From assembly GCA_029204225.1 (NCBI GenBank), contig CM055108.1, positions 18,573,779 to 18,635,778 on the forward strand: a stretch of 62,000 nt of DNA, written 5' to 3'. Below the pieces are notes generated by a model. It was not told the origin of the DNA. It searched no databases and saw nothing but the letters and a program-made list of their open reading frames with translations. The DNA comes from Diphasiastrum complanatum. Lineage: Eukaryota > Streptophyta > Lycopodiopsida > Lycopodiales > Lycopodiaceae. The number at the start of each line of letters is the position of its first letter. Position 1 is the stretch's first letter. Both the position numbers and the translations under genes were made by a program. Shown here in pieces: positions 52,142 to 62,000 of the stretch.

Positions 52142-54870
52142 AGGTTCATATTATGTGATGTTAGATGTTTGTGTACGTTTGTCTAGTGGCTTTTGAGAAG
52201 TCTGAGTTGACTGGAAAGGAAGCTTTGACCTACCAGCTGAATGATACTTTATCTGCAATAAAATTTTGAAATTGTTACTATAATATGTTGTCATAAAGTG
52301 ATGAACAGATTTTGTGCTACTTTCAGTAGGTTTGTATACTATGTATCCCTTCATCTTCATTCATCACTGCACATATTGAAATAAAAATATCTGCTTTTTT
52401 TGCACGAGTTATGTTTTCCTGGAGGCAGTACAGAAGTATTACATTTGAAATTGATGAAACAGGTTTGATTTTGTTGTCACCATTTTGAATGAAGTTTGCC
52501 ATCCACACGAACTCAATTTACCCAAGGAGTTGATCAGTCTGCGGCTAAGAAGCCTTCAATGAACTGACTATGAGTTCAATTATTCTTCAGCTTACAGTTA
52601 GGTATATATTTTTTAAATGCTGAACCTGTTATTTTACATTAAGTCGTTGCTTTGAGATATAAGAAGCGTTAACATGGAGGTTTGTGCCTCATTTAGATAA
52701 AATTTTGTTGGTGGATCCAATGATGAAACCCTTATTAAACACAATACTCAAACGCTCTCACAATCTTCTTATAGTCAGCGATTGAAATCCTCAAATGGAT
52801 TAGTTTTTGTGTTTCTTTTGGTGAGAGCTGATTTAATAGTTGCTAATTCATTGAGTTCCTCTTTGTTGGTTTAAGGATCTCTTCAATTGAATCAAAGATA
52901 GGACATGGAGTGATGAACTCTATAGATGAATTTTGATGAATGTATGGATTTTGATGGCATACGCTAGACAAATGCACCTGGGGCTTTGCTATTTTTGTGT
53001 GAACTTTCTCTTGTGATTATTTCACATCAATGATTGGGGATGAATTTTAAAGCTCATGAAAGTTGATTGTTCTCGAGTTCGATTCATGAAAGCAGGTTTG
53101 GTCAGTGTTGGAGCTTCAGTTGATAGGGTGTCACAAAGTGGTGCCTCTATTGCTAGTAATAATTGTCTCCAGAAATATGCCTCCATTCATGGAAGTCTTT
53201 ACCTTTGGCTTGAGAAACTTTCTTACGATGTTTGGGAGACAATTTTGATAGGAAGTCTGGCAGAAAACAATGGTGGGAGTAGTTGGTAAGAAAGAGTGAG
53301 CTGGTAGTTGTCACTCTCTGTAACAATCGGAATCAAAGTATTGCAGTGGCGATTATCAAAAACCTGTTAGGGTAGTGAATGTGCATCAAAGGAGTACATC
53401 TTCAAATCTTTTAGCATTCAGCTCTTGAGAAATCCATGTTGTAAATGGTAATCCTTATTTCGTCCACGAGTTTTACATTTATGGTCATGTAGTGATTATT
53501 ACCTCATGTTCCAATCATGTTGGATGTGTCTTGATTTGTTTCTTCTTCTTGTTCATCCATGATGGAGTTTAGATCAATGACCGTTGCTAATTTTGAATAA
53601 GACAATTGATAGTTACCATTTCAAACTCTTGCTGGCTTAGACCTTCCACCAGCATTATTAAAGGTAGCTGAAGGGCCGTTACACTCAGGCCTTTTAAATC
53701 ATTTTACGACTATAATTATAGGCTATTTCTTTTGCAAGCAGCATTTTGGAGAAAAAAAAATCGAGTTTTACTTGTTTTGTTGTTCTAAGTGCTCCAAAAA
53801 CATCTTATAGCAAATGACATACTCCTAACAAGCTAATGATGTTATTTTCTTGATCAAAACAATGGTCACATGAGTAATTATATATATTTTTGGGCAACCA
53901 TTAATGTCATTACACTAATGTAATATTTTAAAATTTTTATTGCTACTAACTTGTGGTGTCATGAGAATACTTGAGTGCCAAGAGAGTAACTAGGAGATTG
54001 ATTTTTTTCGAAACACCAAAAAAAAAATGTGACATAATTATGCTTTATAACACTTGAGGATTAAGAAGAAATCAAATCCACATCAATCTTTTGAAAGGAA
54101 AAGTGCAAGAGACAGTGGCAATGCAGTAAAGGCTACGAGTTTCATGCTTGAAGACATCAAGATGTCATTGCAAATGTTGGTTGTCATTCGGGTGTTGTTG
54201 CAAACAAACAAGGAAATGTTCGTTGAAGACTCAAGCTCCAAGCACTTCGCTTCTACAAGTTTCAATTAAGGAGTGATTGTATTTAGTGGTCTGGAGCAAA
54301 CCCATGGAATTGAGAGATGAAACACTAATGCCACATGGGTGTGGGTTGAATTTGGACATGGCTAAGTTCATGAAAAAGTTTGGTGAAAAAAGGATAATAT
54401 TCAATTGGAGGTGTGGTAGGACAAGTGGAATTAGTAATGGATGCATACTTTGGAGGTGAAACAAGTAGGCTATGTTGTGTTGTGGTTTTAAGATGCAACT
54501 ATAAGCGGTGGAGCAAGTGTTGTGAAGACACAAATATTTTGTGCTTGGAAAGAGTTCAAAACTTCGATCAAGGCAAAGTTTACTTGTCTAAATGAAATTA
54601 TAAGGGCTTGGCAAAATGGTTAGAAAATGAAGCATGGCAACATGATGATACAAAAATATGCTAATAAGTATTGTGATATACTATGGTCATTTTAGAGATG
54701 GACTTTGGAACATGTGTTTAGCTTTGTGAAAGGTCTTCAGTGTGCTCAAGGGCACAAGAATCAAAACAAAAAATTAGGATAGAATGGAGCCAGTACATTG
54801 GCTCCACTCCACTCTAAAATCCAACCCCATGAGCCTTGTCGCACTATGCCATTTGTTGCACACCCTAGTG
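52142..54870. other. No gene recognised
   Basis: Long AT-rich stretch downstream of the bZIP gene. Short open frames at 53056-53289 and 54054-54600 have no recognisable motifs and no splice support. Confidence 0.5.
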
Positions 54871-55087
54871 CGGCGGTCCAGCCTCCAGCTTGGGTTTAGT
54901 GGGTGAGACCCCCACACGGCCTGCACCTACGCGGTGTTGGTGCCTACCACCTCGCCTGTTGGGGGCGGCCGCGGTCGAACGCGGGAGGAAAATCCGAAGG
55001 GAAGCAAATTGCGGCCCGACGGTAATAACTCTGGTGCATGGGTTTTCCCTGCAACGTCTATGGAGGCTTGCAAAAAAAAAAAAAAAA
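54871..55087 (+). mobile_element. tRNA-derived SINE-like element with poly(A) tail
   Basis: A GC-rich unit ending in a run of 16 A (55072-55087). A box-A-like TGGGTTTAGTGG lies at 54891-54902 and a box-B-like GGTCGAACGC at 54973-54982, the internal RNA polymerase III promoter layout of tRNA-type SINEs, though the spacing is rather long. No target-site duplication is visible. Confidence 0.5.
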
Positions 55088-55289
55088 TTCTTATAAAGTT
55101 GGTGGGCAAAATCATTTTTATAATTGTTATTAAAAAATTACAAATATGGAAGTTAAATTTCATGCAATTAAAGACATATGAAAGACAATTATGATTAATA
55201 AAATACCCATACATTAATGGTCCAAGAACACAAATAGTCGAAGTACAGAAATATATACAAACTAAATCAGCAAGCGTATATATGTATCA

Positions 55290-56640
55290 GTTAAAATGAG
55301 AAATGTAGTTAGATCCCGCTGAGCCCTCGTCTTGGCCAAGGACATCAGACTCAAGTGGCTGCGATGGATGAGATTGGGACTACGATATCAAACTTGAAGT
55401 AGTGATGTGAGAAATGTGGGGGAGAGCGAGAGAGAGACATGTGAATGTAGTGAAGGTAAAATCTATTCTAAAGACATACCTCATAAGTAGCATCCCAATC
55501 TTCTCACTCCTTGTCTCTCCTAGTCGAGTAATGATAGTATGTTGTTAGTCGCTATGCTTACATGTTCTCATCTATTGGGAGATCGCTTTACGGTGGATTT
55601 TTCATAAACCGACAAAGTTGTGATTAGAATTTTAACAAATAAAAAAATAATTTAGATATTGCAATAAAATAAAATTTTGATTTCATTAAAGTCAAATTCA
55701 ACTTATGAATAGGAGACTTACGAAATGGGCATGAAAATGTCTCTCGTCGTCGCTACCCATATGGGAAGGCCCCGTAATCTCCAGTCGTGCTTTAGATGCC
55801 TCTCGTTGTTGTTTGAATCAATTTGGATTTGTGGTGGCTCAGAACGCCTCCCATGTGGTGCACAACATCCATTTGGAATCAAATTTCATATCATAGGAGG
55901 GGACCAAGAAATCTCTACGCAACTTGGCAATGACATATTTCTTGTTAGATCCGTCCTGTTTGTGCGAGTTTTTAAATATATTTTGCTAAAGATGACATGC
56001 ATGAGTTGCCTCATGCGAGTGATGGTAGAGACACCATGGTCATTTTCAACTATGCGCCTCTCCACGTCTATCTCATATGATGACAAACGTCGATTGATGG
56101 AGAGGTAGCAAAGGGAGTGTCAACGGTAGTAGCATCGGACATATGACAAGTGGGTGGAATGGGAGAAGTGGGTACAAGGGGAGAAGTTTGGGGAGGAGTT
56201 TGAAGGGGGGAAGTTTGGGGAGGAATCTGAATGGAATAGTAACGGCGACGAGTCTGAATGAGAGAAAAAATGGGCGGGGTGAGAGAGACCATGATGCCAT
56301 GAAGTCCCAATAGGAAAAATGAAGTATGGGGCCATGGGTCCAAAAGAAGGAAAAATCTGAGGAGTGAGTATGAGGGTGCCAAGAAACCCAGGTGTGACAG
56401 ATGCTGGAGTCGAAGTATCATGATGCCTCCTGAGTACGTCTCTCTCGAAGTAAGGAATCTCTTCAACGAGGCCTGCTTGATTAATGTGCTGGACTAGAGG
56501 CCACCTCATGTGCATTATCATTGCTGCGCAACCTCCATAACAAGAGACACCGAGGTGGCTCCTCCTACGATCTCTTCTATTCCAAAAATGTCGAGAAGAG
56601 GCATCGTTGACGCTCGTGGGAAGGGAAAACACCTCGGCCA
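55290..56640 (-). pseudogene. En/Spm (CACTA)-type plant transposase remnant
   Basis: On the minus strand the first block (56632-56120) encodes a Pro/Ser/His-rich protein with AGLVEEIPYFERDVLRRH. Further down (about 55860-55700) QTTTREASKARLEITGPSHMGSDDERHF resembles the conserved core of plant Transposase_24/TNP1-type proteins (xKANRAKLxxPHTxGSKSF). A last exon-like piece (about 55400-55295) ends LGQDEGSAGSNYISHFN. Frame changes and stops break it. The region 56370-56850 recurs at 57985-58298. Confidence 0.4.
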
Positions 56641-57004
56641 GAAAGGTGTAGAGACTAAATCTCCTCAGATCAGGAGGAGGTTGACAAGTAGTTGATTAGC
56701 CTACTAAAACTGTGAACCTCCCATCGAGCCCTCAGTTGCTCGATGAGTCTACTTACCTACGAGGGAGACACTCTATCCATATAACTAATCAACTCATTAT
56801 TACTCATGGAGGAAAAACGAGATGACTTGCAACTATGGCCCTGATCCCTGACTACGAGATGTGTCACGAGACATACTGGATGAAGGGAGGAATAAATGCT
56901 GCAAGCAACCAAAGACAATTTTAGAATTTAAAAAAAGATTAAACGTAAGCAAGTATATCATTTGTAAGCTACTATGCTACAAATCCAACAAGTGGTGAGC
57001 ATGC

Positions 57005-57007
<3 letters not shown>

Positions 57008-57087
<80 letters not shown>
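57008..57087. repeat. (CT)n microsatellite, 80 bp
   Basis: Uninterrupted CT array. Confidence 0.95.
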
Positions 57088-57088
<1 letters not shown>

Positions 57089-57099
57089 ACCTCTCTATC

Positions 57100-57980
57100 T
57101 CATGATATGGACTGCAGCAGGACCATGCTCATCTTAGGTTATTAACTAGTACGCATAGAAACCCTAATTTTTGGCTATCTAACATGCTTGTCATTTATGA
57201 TCAAAGTGAACTAAAAAAAACATTATGTTTATGTTCAAATTAAAGATCGTTTGCTAGAAACTAGTGGTCTCAAAGTTGGACTTCATTTGAATGAACTAGG
57301 CCAAATTGCCAAACCCTAACTTTTCGTCCATTAAGTAAGCATTTTCATGCATGTATGAACCTTAATGGATGTTTTGAATGAAACCCTTCGAATCCATACG
57401 AGAAATGATCTCATAGGTTCATAATAGGTATACAGACTTGATACTCTCAAGGTTTGGTATGTTAGATGTTTAGCATCTTTAAGAGTTGGAAATGGTAATC
57501 GTATTATGCTCAAACAAGCCTTTTGGGCCAGATACTCAAAATCAGGCCATACATGATTCTATAGGTTCATAATGGATCCACAAATCAATGTCTGGTGATA
57601 GCTAGGGTCTTGGAATCCCTTGGAATGATATTACACATCTAACTCCTCATGCTAAATTGAGGTCATAGACCTGAAACAACTTTGGCCAAATAGCAAATTA
57701 TCACAGTAACCATGTTTAGGTCCAGAAATAAGTTCAAATAAATAATTTTTATCCAATAACGAGTCCAAATGTTGAAAGGGAAAAAGGCCCCTTTTTCTAC
57801 TAACTTTTTGGATGAAATTTCCCTTGATAGTGTTACCTATTGCTAGTTTTATTAGGGCCATTGAACTGTAAACTTAAGGGTTGTTTCCCTTAGACATTTA
57901 AGGATGACCTGTGTATTGTATTTCACAGCTAGGACATGTGTCTATATCTCCTACTTTAATATATGATGTGTTCAGAAAAA
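57100..57980. other. No gene recognised
   Basis: AT-rich stretch between two copies of the En/Spm-type repeat. No motif or structured repeat was seen. Confidence 0.5.
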
Positions 57981-57984
57981 AAAA

Positions 57985-58298
57985 AAAATGCCAGGAGTGA
58001 GTATGGGGGTGCCAGGAAACCCAAGTGTGCTAGACACCAGAGTTGCAATATCATGTGCCCTACATGCTGCCTCATGAGTAAGTGTCTCTCTAAGTATGGA
58101 ATCTCAATGACGAGGCCTACTAGGAGAATGTACGAAGAGGCCTATTAGAGCCTACTAGAACTCTCAACCTCCCATTGAGCCCTCAATTGCTTCATGAGTT
58201 TGTTTGCCCGTTAGCGAGACAACCCATCCATGTAATTAAGCAACTCATCATTAATCATGGACGAAAAATAGGATGACCTGTGACTATGGCGCGATTTC
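57985..58298 (-). pseudogene. Second, shortened copy of the En/Spm-type repeat
   Basis: Matches 56370-56850 in order (AGGAGTGAGTATG..GGTGCCA start; CTCCCAT.GAGCCCTCA and TCATGGA.GAAAAA blocks later) but lacks roughly 190 bp from the middle. It is cut at 58298 by the LTR that follows. Confidence 0.6.
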
Positions 58299-59144
58299 TG
58301 TGAAAATATGCAAAATTGGACCAAGAATGGATTCTAAAATGATTCACAAGAGTGATTGGATGTTAGATACAATTGATCTACCAATCTACACAAGATTAGC
58401 TTCAATCTAGATCAACTCTACATGAGAAAATCTAACAAGAACAATCATAAATGAAAGAGAATTGTACTTGCTGGTTTCACACGTGTGAAAACCTGTCAGA
58501 GTATGGACTCCAGCCTGAAAAAAAAGTACAATATGATGAAAACTCAAAACATCCAAAAGAAATAAAGACAAATGATGAAATTGACAAGAATTTGCCTCCA
58601 AAACCAAGATTGGTGTTGCTTGATGATTATGGCCAAATGGGGCTCTATAAATACAAAAAGTGGGAGCTTGTGGTACTGATCATCCCTCTGATCTCACATG
58701 TGTGAGGGTGATTTGTCATATGATGATTCATCATGCAAAATTGGCACTTGGACAAAACCTTCTATTTTGAGCACTTTTTGTCCATTTTTCTACTATATAG
58801 AGAACTAGTGAAAACTCTTCTAGAGATACAAACTTGACTTTTTCAGCCTATTCCACATGTGTGAGTAGACCTCTACACATGGAATGTGACACCTAATCTC
58901 ATGATGTGGCTCATGCAATCTCTAGATTGATGCCATATGGCATATGACTAAAAAAAGTTGATTTTGGCCTTTTTAGCCACTAGAACTTGATTTAAACTAT
59001 ATGTACAAGCTATATGATTGTACTACATGAAAAGTACGTTTATTTCACACGCGGGAACAGGTCCACACATATGTAATCATAATAGGCACAAGTCATTATG
59101 GTATTTACAATGTTTGATCAAGTTTGCTTTTGCCAATTTTCACA
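58299..59144 (-). repeat. 3' LTR of a second copia-related element
   Basis: Begins TGTGAAAA and ends TTTTCACA, as in the element at 26408-32336, with a similar but diverged first 60 bp and a longer total (846 bp). CTCCTC (minus-strand purine tract GAGGAG) follows directly. It contains the 16-bp palindrome TTTCACACGTGTGAAA at 58475-58490. Confidence 0.75.
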
Positions 59145-61230
59145 CTCCTCAAAACTAACTTGATAAAAACATGATGATCTTGAACTTGACTCCATGGGAT
59201 GAATTGGTCTTTCCTGGTTCAAAAGGTGTGAAGATCAGCCAATGAGCTTGATGTTGATTCAAGATCACCATATCCATGATAGTGTTTCTTTGACGTTGAC
59301 ATCTTTGATGAACTTAAGAGCTTTGCACCATCCTAGCACCTCCAAAATTGATTCCCTCCAAATTTCATGTAGATGCTTGACCTTGAGGCTTGCTCCTTCT
59401 TCATGTGCATGCTCCTCCATGAGGAACTAAAGATTTCTTCTTGTCTTATTAGGATCACAAAGATCCAACATCATGTTACCACGATCTAGAGAATTAGACT
59501 CATCCAAATTGGCAAGACTATGCATGCTATATTAACAAAGTGTATGCATCATATCTTCATGCTTGTTTACCATGCTAATCTCAGATCTAATGAGGTTAAA
59601 TACTTCATTATGGAGATGAGTGTCTTTAGAAGATGATTCAGTTACTTTTATAAAGAGTTTACAATTTGCCTCAATACTTGAAAAAAGACAAATTTTCAAA
59701 CTATGAGTGAACAAATCAATTTTGCTCTTGCATGACTCAAGAGCATACATTTGATGAAATAAACATTTGCTTTCTGATTGATTTTAAATCAATCTCAAAC
59801 TTTTAAGAACATCATCTATGTTCTCAAGAGAGACTTCATACTCAACTAGTATTGCTTTACTCCAATTTTGAGATGCAATGATCTCACTAAAGCAAATTGA
59901 TTCATCAAATGGCATAAGAGAAGCAAGTATGAAATGTATACCACATGAGATATGCTCCTCTTTCCCTTGAAATGTGAGCCACATGGGCTCAACCATGTTT
60001 CTTGAGATTCTTCTTGGAATCACAACTTGAGAAGGTCTCTCCTCCTCAATCCTTGGCACACTTGAACCTTGAGAAGGACTCTCCTCAATCTCTGGCACAC
60101 TTGAACCTTGAGATGACTCCTTAAGATCCTCTTCATGGTGCTCCTTTTTGATGAAAATCTGAGACCTCCATGTTTCATAGTGATCAGAACAACCATGCCC
60201 ATACAGTATGCACTTCCTATGATTATCAAGATTACTTATGCTAGAAACATAAGTCCAAAAATCACCACAACTTGGCATGATTTTTCTAATATTGAAATCA
60301 AAAGGTATTTCCATCTCAATAAGGCTAACTACTTGCTTATGGATATAAGTGTCCACTATGGATGCTTCTCTTATTCTCATAAGAAGTTTACAACTTGCCT
60401 TCAAGATTGAAAACTACAATTTTCATCTTTATGAATGAACACATCATTCATGATCTTATTGGAACCAAAAGAACCTACATTATGAGGACATTTCCATTTT
60501 CTTGACTTCATATCCAATGTAAGTATACAAGGAAAACATGCTTTGCTATCTTTTAAGGCATGACACTCAACTAGTGTTGCCTTAATCCACCTTTGAGATA
60601 CAAAAATCTCTTCAAAGCAAAATAGTTCTTCATAAGTGGTCATGAGAGCATAAATGAAACTATTTTCATCTTGTGATTGCTTCTCCTTATTCTTGATTGA
60701 TTTCTCTTGGATCATAACAATAAGTTTGAACTTATCTAAAGTTCCAAGCAAAATACTTTCCAAGGACATGAAATAAATCCGTTACCTTTATGAAAGTGAC
60801 ATCTATTTTTGCATCTTGAACCAAACAATGCACTTCCAAATAATTTCAAAAGGTTTGACTTGTGTTGAGATGTACTCTTGAAGACAAACCTTGCAAGTTC
60901 TTGTGAAACTTTAAGCCTCATTCACTTTCCACAAAGAAAACACCTTTCTTTGGATTTGTCCTTCTTGTATTTGCATTTCAAACTTGAAGCTCCATCCTTC
61001 ACCTCGCCCCCCTTGCTTTGGTTCTCCTTGGATGGATTGGTCTTCTTTTTGTAGCATCTTGAGGAAAAACATGCTCCCTTGCCACAAAGGTTGCATTTAG
61101 AATCTTTACTTGCCTCCAATAGGATGCCACCTATTGATGCCATGATAAGAAATAAACCTTTAGATATGATTCTACAAATGTAATTTGTGACTCTCAAGAG
61201 ACTAGATTTGAATATATTCAATAATCTAGA
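59145..61230 (-). pseudogene. Copia-derived internal region lacking protease and integrase core
   Basis: Minus strand. The first part (about 61221-60911) is gag-tail-like: CNLCGKGACFSSRC, then KKDKSKERCFLCGK, close to KDKSKYKCFFCGK of the other copia element. Next (60769-60401) is ELFCFEEIFVSQRWIKATL, and after that (60404-59784) a Ser/Glu/Pro-rich linker followed by RRISRNMVEPMWLTF and CFSEIIASQNWSKAILVEYE. Both resemble the start of copia RT (EPTCYEDACKSKSWMDAMQVEYDAL). Protease, integrase catalytic motifs and the RT active site are absent. This looks like a non-autonomous, rearranged derivative that duplicated the RT-start module. Confidence 0.5.
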
Positions 61231-62000
61231 AGGACCTACAAAAGATCTAGCTCACAGACCTAAGAATCAATCTTCACACTAATGACTAGTCACTTGGAAA
61301 CTTTGCTTTGATTACTAAGACAGAAGCACACAATCTTTGAATCAAATCACAAAAGAAATCAGATTCAAACACTCCTATTGGACTCAACAAATACCAATGA
61401 CTCTTTTGTTTGAGAGCTGAAATGGATATGAAAAGATTTGACACCTAGATTTTCCTTTTCACTTGACTAGTTCTCTCAAAACATTTGAGATTCTTGAGAT
61501 TCTTGAACAAAAGATGGGTTTTGTTTCAAAACACATGAAAATCAAACTTTTTCACTTCTTTTGGACTCACTCTTGACCCAAATAATCTCACTCTTGAGAT
61601 TATTGAGATTCTTGAACAAAAGATGGGTTTTGTTTCAAAACACATGAAAATCAAACTTTTTCACTTCTTTTGGACTCACTCTTGACCCAAATAATCTCAC
61701 TCTTGAGATTTAGAATGAATTTGATTTGCTTTGACAATAAACCATACCACCAATTTTCATAAAACATAGGATCTACTCTAGATCATTCAAACTTGACATG
61801 TACATTTGATTCAAACACATACATAAATTTAAGATCCAATCACCCCTTTTGGAATCCCCAAAGAATCTCACTCTTGAGATTTGAATGGATTTGTAATAGT
61901 TTGATAACAACCTATATGACTCTTTTCAAGCCTCACAAACACTCAAAAATATTGAGTAGGGTTGAACAATGTGACTTGGATCTCAATCTCTTTTCTAGAA
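61231..62000 (-). repeat. Leader of the second copia-related element, with a 109-bp tandem duplication
   Basis: Non-coding. Units 61496-61604 and 61605-61713 repeat GAGATTCTTGAACAAAAGAT onward. CTTGAGATT recurs again near 61872. The primer site and 5' LTR must lie beyond 62000. Confidence 0.6.

Noticed and set aside
52142-54870. Small frames at 53056-53289 and 54054-54600 as genes
   Set aside because: Short, no motif, no splice support.

Overview
This window is nuclear DNA of a land plant. The evidence is a four-exon group I (VIP1/RF2a-type) bZIP gene with GT-AG introns, plant Ty1/copia and Ty3/gypsy elements with tRNA primer sites, En/Spm-type transposase remnants, and many long GA/CT microsatellites. 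Helentron-like and Penelope-like pieces and large, repeat-filled introns suggest a big, non-flowering-plant genome such as a fern, but nothing in the sequence settles the species. Apart from the bZIP gene, almost everything is mobile DNA.

Layout. 1-5.3 kb: two decayed minus-strand copies of an unrecognised coiled-coil ORF family around a possible LTR. 5.5-7.9 kb: a broken Helentron (PIF1-like helicase plus EEP endonuclease). 8.0-9.0 kb: an acidic, Q/N/D/Y-rich ORF with one stop. 10.9-12 kb: an LTR with an initiator-tRNA-Met primer site. About 13.4-36.1 kb: one Ty3/gypsy element on the minus strand, split by two insertions. The first is a copia element (26408-32336, LTRs about 99.3% identical) in its gag-pol region. 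The second is a 9306-bp DNA transposon (15062-24367) that interrupts RNase H. 36.1-39.2 kb: a Penelope-like reverse-transcriptase fragment and a plus-strand copia fragment. 43.5-51.2 kb: the bZIP gene. 54.9-62 kb: a SINE-like unit, En/Spm-type remnants, and a second copia-related element whose 5' LTR lies beyond the window.

The outstanding object is the 9.3-kb transposon. It has perfect 35-bp terminal inverted repeats and splits the gypsy reading frame at the conserved FxVHTDAS motif of RNase H. Inside are four intron-containing genes: (i) a DDE/D-type transposase candidate (+); (ii) a gene (-) whose last exon encodes a histone H4-like segment beginning with the ARRGG motif; (iii) a gene (+) that begins with a clear histone H3 fold, with CENH3-like features, and runs, with one frame break, into a Ulp1/C48 SUMO-protease domain; and (iv) an unrecognised gene (-). 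Genes ii and iii are divergent and share an 827-bp intergenic region holding six CACGTG boxes within 260 bp. A mobile element that encodes its own H3-like and H4-like partners plus a deSUMOylase would be able, in principle, to set up its own chromatin. That is inference, but the gene content is read directly from the sequence. This copy carries several stops and frame breaks, so intact copies should be sought elsewhere in the genome.

Homology calls were made by eye from conserved motifs; no database search was run.
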